From Chondrosia reniformis (lineage: Eukaryota > Porifera > Demospongiae > Chondrillida > Chondrillidae): a stretch of DNA of 64,000 nt. This document shows, piece by piece, positions 58,089-64,000 of this stretch; the first letter of the stretch is position 1, and each line of letters opens with the position of its first letter. The notes beneath the pieces were generated by a model. It was not told the DNA's origin and ran no database searches. It saw only the letters and a program-made list of their open reading frames with translations. The position numbers and the translations under genes were made by a program. The stretch spans positions 1,700,001-1,764,000 of the forward strand of contig OX359199.1 in assembly GCA_947172415.1 (NCBI GenBank). The letters run 5' to 3'.

Positions 58089-59134
58089 AACCCTAATTGC
58101 GTAATACTATAAATGGCCGGCCTTGAGTAGGTATTAGAGTGAGATACGGTACTTCATATATTTTTGAAAATTAGAACTCTTTGAAATATTTCTTATACAC
58201 ATGGATATGCACTGTGTAGTACTTGATTGTTGTTGAAGCAGTATTTATCCACATATATTATATGGATGTCGTTAAATTGAAATTTTGCCAATCGACGGCC
58301 AACGAAAGTCCAAAGAAAAAAAGTTGGACCATACCGAACGCTACCATCCACGACGCTCAGAGGCCGGGATCGGTGGTAACGCTCTGCCGAGTTGAGCTTT
58401 GGGTGTCACTTGCGTGAGAAGAACCAGTTCTTCTCGATATGGCCGACTCATATGAATCCTAAGATATCAGATGCCAATCCCACATTACGTGGAACCCCCC
58501 CCGAAATCCGGATTATTGGTGAGCACGTCTCTATGGCACCAACCGATTAGGAGACAGCTTCAGAGTCTAAGCGCTACCAACCTCTATGGGAACCGCAACC
58601 ACCATAGAGATGTGTCCAGGTAGGCCTACTTTATAAGGTTTTGCGCTTCTATTTAAACAACAAAATTTCAAAAGGAAACGATTGTGGTTGGCGCTATTCC
58701 ATACTTAAGAATAGGGTATTTGCGAGAAAAATGTAGTCAAATTATATCAAGTTAATTCGGGATCAGTGCATCGTTCCAAGCCATTTTAAAGGTATATCCA
58801 GTATTTGTGGTTCATCTAGAAACTGGGAAAAATGGATAGAATCCTGTTAGTGTCTTGATTGTCGGAGGAGAACTACTTTTCTAGTCCCATGTAGAAACGA
58901 TTTTAGCGAGAGGTGTTCCGATATGAACGTAAACTGGTATAACCAGCCACACTCAATCTCAATTGCTGTAATAACATAATGGCTACCTGCCTCTATATAA
59001 AGACCTTCTAATAGCTGCGTTCTGGACTGTCCCTGCGTGTTTCTAGTTGCCCCATTCATGTCAAATCATTATAACTTGGTATGCCGATAATTTCCATAAT
59101 AGTATCGCACGATATAATTCTACACCATTAAAAG
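58089..59134. repeat. 1.05-kb unit, copy 3
   Basis: 3073 bp after copy 2. It has one extra C in the run of seven, which breaks the 76-codon open frame of copies 1 and 2. Confidence 0.9.
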
Positions 59135-60709
59135 TTTAATGTACATTGAGGGCTGTAACTCTACCCAAAGTTAAGATATGAAGCTAACACTTTGTGTCAG
59201 CATTCACAGACATCTATAGAACATGTCCAATGAGTTTTTGAAATTTTGATGAAAATTAAAACTTGCCCTACTTCTCACAATACATTAACTTTGTAACAAG
59301 AATTTAATGTACATTGAGGGCTGTCACTCTATCAAATGGAGAGATATGAAGCTAATTCTTTGTGTCAGCATTCACAGACATCTATAGAACATGTCCAATG
59401 AGTTTTTGAAATTTTGATGAAAATAAAAAATTTGCCCTATATATTTCTCACAATACATTAACTTTGTATACCAGAATTTAATGTACATTGAGGTCTGTCA
59501 CTCTATCAAATGGAGAGTTATGAAGCTAACACTTTGTGTCAGCATTCACAGACATCTATAAAACATGTCTAATGAGTTTTTGAAATTTTGATGAAAATTA
59601 AAATTTGCCCTATCTCTCACCATATATTAACTTTGTATACCAGAATTTAATGTACATTGAGGTCTGTCACTCTATCAAATGGAGAGTTATGAAGCTAACA
59701 CTTTGTGTCAGCATTCACAGACATCTATAGAACATGTCTAATGAGTTTTTGAAATTTTGATGAAAATTAAAATTTGCCCTATCTCTCACCATATATTAAC
59801 TTTGTATACCAGAATTTAATGTACATTGAGGGCTGTCACTCTATCAAACGGAGAGATATGAAGCTAACACTTTGTGTCAGCATTCACAGACATCTATAGA
59901 ACATGTCTAATGAGTTTTTGAAATTTTGATGAAAATTAAAACTTGCCCTATTTCTCACAATACATTAACTTTGTAACAAGAATTTAATGTACATTGAGGG
60001 CTGTCACTCTATCAAATGGAGAGATATGAAGCTAATTCTTTGTGTCAGCATTCACAGACATCTATAGAACATGTCCAATGAGTTTTTGAAATTTTGATGA
60101 AAATAAAAAATTTGCCCTATATATTTCTCACAATACATTTACTTTGTATACCAGAATTTAATGTACATTGAGGGCTGTCACTCTATCAAATGAAGCTTAA
60201 TCTTTGTGTCAGCATTCACAGACATCTATAGAACATGTCTAATGAATTTTTGAAATTTCGATGAAACTTAAAATTTGCCCTATATATCTCTCACCATATA
60301 TTAACTTTGTATATCAGAATTTAATGTACATTGAGGGCTGTAACTCTATCAAATGGAGAGATATGAAGCTAATTCTTTGTGTCAGCATTCACAGACATCT
60401 ATAGAACATGTCCAATGAGGTTTTGAAATTTTCATGAAAATTAAAATTTGCCCAATTTCTCACAATACATTAACTTTGTATACCAGAATTTAATGTACAT
60501 TGAGGGCTGTAACTCTACCCAAAGTAAAGATATGAAGCTAAAACATTGTATCAACATTCACAGACATCTATAGAACATGTCCAATGAGTTTTTGAAATTT
60601 TGATGGAATTTAAAATTTGCACTAGCAGACATGTATGAAACATTTCCAAACAGTTATACAAATTTTGATTTCTACATAAATTTGCCCTATCTCTCCCCAT
60701 ACATTTACT

Positions 60710-61560
60710 AACCCTAATTGCGTCATACTATAAATGGCCGACCTTGAGTAGGTGTAAGAGTGAAAATGCGGTACTGTATATATTTCTGTAAAAATAGAAC
60801 TCTTTGAAAGATTTCTTATACACATGAATATGCACTGTGTAGTACTTGATTGTTGTTGAAGTAGTATCTATAGCTATCCACATATATTATATGGATGTCG
60901 TTAAAGTGAAATTTTGCCGATCGACGGCCAACGAAACTCCAAAGAAAAAAAGTTGGCACCAACTGATTAGGAGACAGCTTCAGAGTCTAAGCGCTACCAA
61001 CCCCTATGGGAACCGCAACCACCATAGAGATGTGTCCAGGTAGGCCTACTTTATAAGGTTTTGCGCTTCTATTTAAACAACAAAATTTCAAAAGGAAACG
61101 ATTGTGGTTGGTGCAATTCCATACTAAAGAATAGGGTATTTGCGAGGAAAATGTAGTCAAATTATATCAAGGTAATTCGGGATAAGTGCATCGTTCCAAG
61201 CCATTTTAAAGGTATATCCAGTATTCGTGGTTCATCTAGAAACTGGGAAAAATGGATAGAATCCTGTAAGTGTCTTGATTGTCGGAGGAGACCAACTTTT
61301 CTTGTCCCATATAGAAACGATTTTAGCGAGAGGTGTTCCGATATGAACGTAAACTGGTATAACCAGCCACACTCAATCTCAATTGCAGTAATAGCATAAT
61401 GGCTACCTGCCTCTATGTAAAGACCTTCTGACAGCTGCGTTCTGGACTGTCCCTGCGTGTTTCTAGTTGCCCCATTCGATCATGTCAAAACATTTTAACT
61501 TTGTATGCCGATAATTTGCATAATAGTATCGCACGATATATATGCTACACCATTTTAAGG
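60710..61560. repeat. 1.05-kb unit, copy 4 (diverged, internally deleted)
   Basis: It has the same order of landmarks, but about 200 bp are missing between AAAAAAAGTTGG and CACCAAC, and many substitutions. It marks the older right edge of the array. Confidence 0.85.
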
Positions 61561-62150
61561 TCGTATAGTAGAAATTTAATGTACGTACATTAGAGTGCTG
61601 TAGCTCTGTCAAATGGAGAGATATGAAGCTGAAACATTGTGTAAGTATTCACAGAGATGTATGAAAGGCTTCCAATGAATTTTGCAAATTTTCATATCTA
61701 CTCAAGTTTGCCCTATCTCTCATCATACATTAACTTTGTATAGCAGTAATTCAAAGTACATTTATGGCTGTAACGCTTCCAAATGGAGAGATATGAATCT
61801 GAAACTCTAGCTCAGTATTCACAGAGGTGTATAAAAGGTTTCCAATGAGTTCTGCAAATTTTTATATCTACTCAAATTGGCCCTATCTCTCACCATACAT
61901 TAACTTTGTATAGCAGTAATTGAAAGTACAGTTATGGCTCTAACTCTGCCAAATGAAGAGATATGGATATGATACTCTATATCAGTATTGACAGACATGT
62001 ATGACACATTTCCAAAACAGTTTTAGAAATTTTGATTTCTACATAAATTTGCCCTATCTCTCCCCATACATTAACTTAACAAATGTACAATTAGTGTCGT
62101 AACACTGTTAATTCGGTAAATATGAAGCTTAAACTTGGTATCATATATAC

Positions 62151-62471
62151 ATGTCCATGACCAAATGCTGACACCAAGTTTAAGCTAGAGTTATAATAAA
62201 TTACAGAACTAAATGTACTGGTATTATAATACTAACTTATAATGTATATATGCATATGTTGAGATATAATGCATTACAATCACAATAAGAACTATTTACA
62301 AACCATACAGAAAAGTGTTGAAAAAGGTGCTTGAGTTTGAATTTACTTAAGATTGCAGGAAATAATTAATGAGTGAAGTGTTACAATATATTTTAATGAT
62401 CAATATAAAGTACGCATACAATAATTTTAAGCAACTAGATGAAAGGGCTACAACTGGTCGTTCCAGAAAAC
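62151..62471. terminator. integrin alpha 3' flank with ATTAAA
   Basis: On the - strand a variant polyadenylation hexamer ATTAAA (complement at 62392-62397) lies about 75 bases after the integrin stop. No other feature is seen. The satellite ends near 62150. Confidence 0.3.
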
Positions 62472-63916
62472 CTACACTTCTGCATTAGAGTCTTTTTCAG
62501 GAGCTAAATTATAATCATTATCATCACCGATGGAGCCATCTGAATCGGACTGTTTCATATTGTTGGATTGTGTTTCTTCATTTAGATCTTGCTGCTTTAC
62601 CACGTCCTCCTCACTTGCTGCAGCAGATGCGGCAGCAGAAGCAGAAAGCACCTCTACCTTCACTGTCGGTTCTGCACTACTTCTTTTTCTCTTAAAGAAA
62701 CCACACTGTCTCAAAGAAAAAGTAAAGAAATATTAATAGTGCTATAGTACCAAGCGTAAGGGTATTAACACTTACAAAATATAAAATGAAGATAATAACA
62801 ATGAGTAGAAGCAAGGCTATCACTATAGGTACTACAATTATCCACCACGCCACTCCACTTGCCGGAGCAACTGTAGTACTTAAAAAATTAACAAGAAGGA
62901 AACTCTGCAAAAGGAGAATACAGAATATGTATTATATAGATATACATACATATGAAATGATAAACGAGTGCCTGATGTGATCATTATGATTTGGTAACTA
63001 TTTTGAGCTTTAGCAACACTTAATAAACAGGTTTGAATAGATTTGAACATTCAGACCCTTAGGTTTGGTCAGTACATACAATGTTTATCAAACCAAATAG
63101 ATTTATATATATATATATATCACATTACCAGGGCAACTGGGTGATGTCTGGGGTGTAATAAACGTGATATCCGCCCTCGACCTTCTGCCTCGGGCAGATA
63201 TCACTTATGCATCACACTTGAGTGTGGTATAACTAGTACATACGTATATGAGTGTATGACACAAAATAGCATAACTCACTTGTGCATTGTTGTTGTTGCC
63301 AGGGTCAATATAAAAATCATACTGCTCTGCTACATTTATGGAAGCTTCAATCCTTACATTCATACTGGGTGTTTTCTTCTCCTAAATAACAACATTCCCA
63401 AAATATGTATGTATAGCATAAATTAGAATACCAATGTTATGTGAGCATTGCCAGTAGAAATCGCAGAAAATTATTGGCCTCAGGTATTTATTGAAAAAAT
63501 GGCCGTCACATATATTTTTAATCGACCATATCTCCATCTGAAAAAAGAGAACTTCACTCAAACCTGGCAGTTCTCTAAGGGCCATAATAGATGCTTCCTT
63601 TCGGCTTGGGAGCCATTTTCTATGGTTTCTGACAGCACTTGTATAGTCTCGAATCCAGCCCCTATCCTCTGCGCGTGTCACTATTGTGCAATCGCTTCGG
63701 ATATGGATTCGAGACTACTTGTATAGATATCTATACATGTACATGTATAAAGGCATACTTATATGCATACAGATACACTAAGCTAACCTGGATGTAGCCA
63801 GGATAAAAATTGGCAGTAAGCATTATGAATTCTGCATTTTGACCACTGTCTTCAGACTGAAATGGACCAGTGGTGCACACGATTGAAAGGCAGCTCACAT
63901 CAACATCATTACAATC
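62472..63916 (-). CDS. integrin alpha subunit, C-terminal part
   Basis: Cell-surface matrix receptor subunit that pairs with a beta chain. Four exons, all phase 0: 63788-63916, 63280-63381, 62776-62904, 62472-62705. The gene continues beyond the right edge. The first visible exon reads DCNDVDVSCLSIVCTTGPF, the conserved membrane-proximal Cys segment of alpha chains. The next two encode the last beta-sandwich strand and the transmembrane helix (VAWWIIVVPIVIALLLLIV). The last begins CGFFKRKR, the diagnostic GFFKR juxtamembrane motif that holds the beta tail and binds cytoplasmic regulators. Unusual is the cytoplasmic tail of about 75 residues, longer than typical alpha tails, with an Ala/Ser-rich stretch and an acidic end (DSDGSIGDDNDYNLAPEKDS). 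The introns contain small hairpin repeats. Confidence 0.9.
63164..63204. repeat. small hairpin in integrin intron
   Basis: GTGATATCCGCCC pairs with GGGCAGATATCAC across a 15-base loop. It is probably the core of a short dispersed element. Confidence 0.6.
63649..63715. repeat. 67-bp foldback in integrin intron
   Basis: TAGTCTCGAATCCA at the left and TGGATTCGAGACTA at the right are exact complements, with TATCC/GGATA inside. The spliced frame skips this region, which supports its being intronic. Confidence 0.65.
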
Positions 63917-64000
63917 CTACAGTGATGGAAATCTAAGATGAAGGTTGACCAAAGGATGTAAACCAATACTGCATTTTAGATGAAAGAATTGAAAGATGCT

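Larger units (their letters stand above)
48690..62150. repeat. macrosatellite array (169-bp monomers plus ~1-kb units)
   Basis: About 50 monomers of roughly 165-170 bp. The landmarks are TTTAATGTACATTGAGGGCT, TCTATCAAATGGAGAGATAT, AGCATTCACAGACATCTATA, CATGTCCAATGAGTTTTTGA and AATTTGCCCTATCTCTCACC. Central monomers are nearly identical. Those at both edges (48690-49735 and 61560-62150) are diverged and share the same variant (AACAGTTTTAGAAATTTTGA). Four units of a different sequence interrupt the array. It fills the space between RTK-C and the integrin gene and contains no gene I can support. Confidence 0.95.

Noticed and set aside
63382..63681. 99-codon - strand frame in the integrin gene as an extra exon
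   Set aside because: Splicing 63788-63916 directly to 63280-63381 keeps phase and matches the expected alpha-chain order. The open frame spans a foldback repeat.

Overview
The window is AT-rich animal genomic DNA with compact, intron-dense genes that have canonical GT-AG introns. Three receptor tyrosine kinases (RTKs) with fibronectin type III (FN3) ectodomains lie next to the end of an integrin alpha gene, and the noncoding DNA is full of small foldback repeats. An early-branching metazoan fits best. A demosponge such as Amphimedon queenslandica is my inference, because sponges are known for large lineage-specific RTK expansions. No species marker was checked.

Layout: (1) 1-1011, + strand: 3' end of an unrecognised five-exon-plus gene. 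(2) 1588-2072: a foldback repeat carrying a complete type I hammerhead ribozyme motif. (3) 2262-15635, - strand: RTK-A, 22 exons, 961 codons. (4) 16090-26677, - strand: RTK-B, 24 exons, 1096 codons, 455 bp upstream of RTK-A in the same orientation. (5) 26678-36675: about 10 kb without a gene I can support, crowded with dispersed repeats. (6) 36676-48415, + strand: RTK-C, 25 exons, 1254 codons, divergent from RTK-B. (7) About 48690-62150: a macrosatellite of roughly 169-bp monomers, interrupted by four copies of a roughly 1-kb unit of unknown nature. (8) 62472-63916, - strand: the last four exons of an integrin alpha subunit, which runs off the right edge.

I spliced all three RTK models by hand. 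Each gives an uninterrupted frame from a signal-peptide ATG through a cysteine-rich N-terminus, FN3-like modules bounded by phase-1 introns, one transmembrane helix and a split tyrosine kinase domain, to a stop. Each total length is divisible by three. They are paralogues. B and C share the activation-loop tyrosine and a C-tail YxDLNV...PYYxM block. A is the odd one: its catalytic residues are intact, but it has no activation-loop tyrosine and almost no tail. Possible shared biology is ligand sensing at the cell surface (RTKs) next to matrix adhesion (integrin); physical adjacency alone does not show that they work together.

The least conventional signals are the hammerhead-bearing repeats. 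There is one apparently intact ribozyme, a second repeat family carrying a near-complete core, and a third family with decayed cores. The other is the higher-order structure of the satellite: 4-mer periods of 680 bp, and a homogenised centre with diverged edges.
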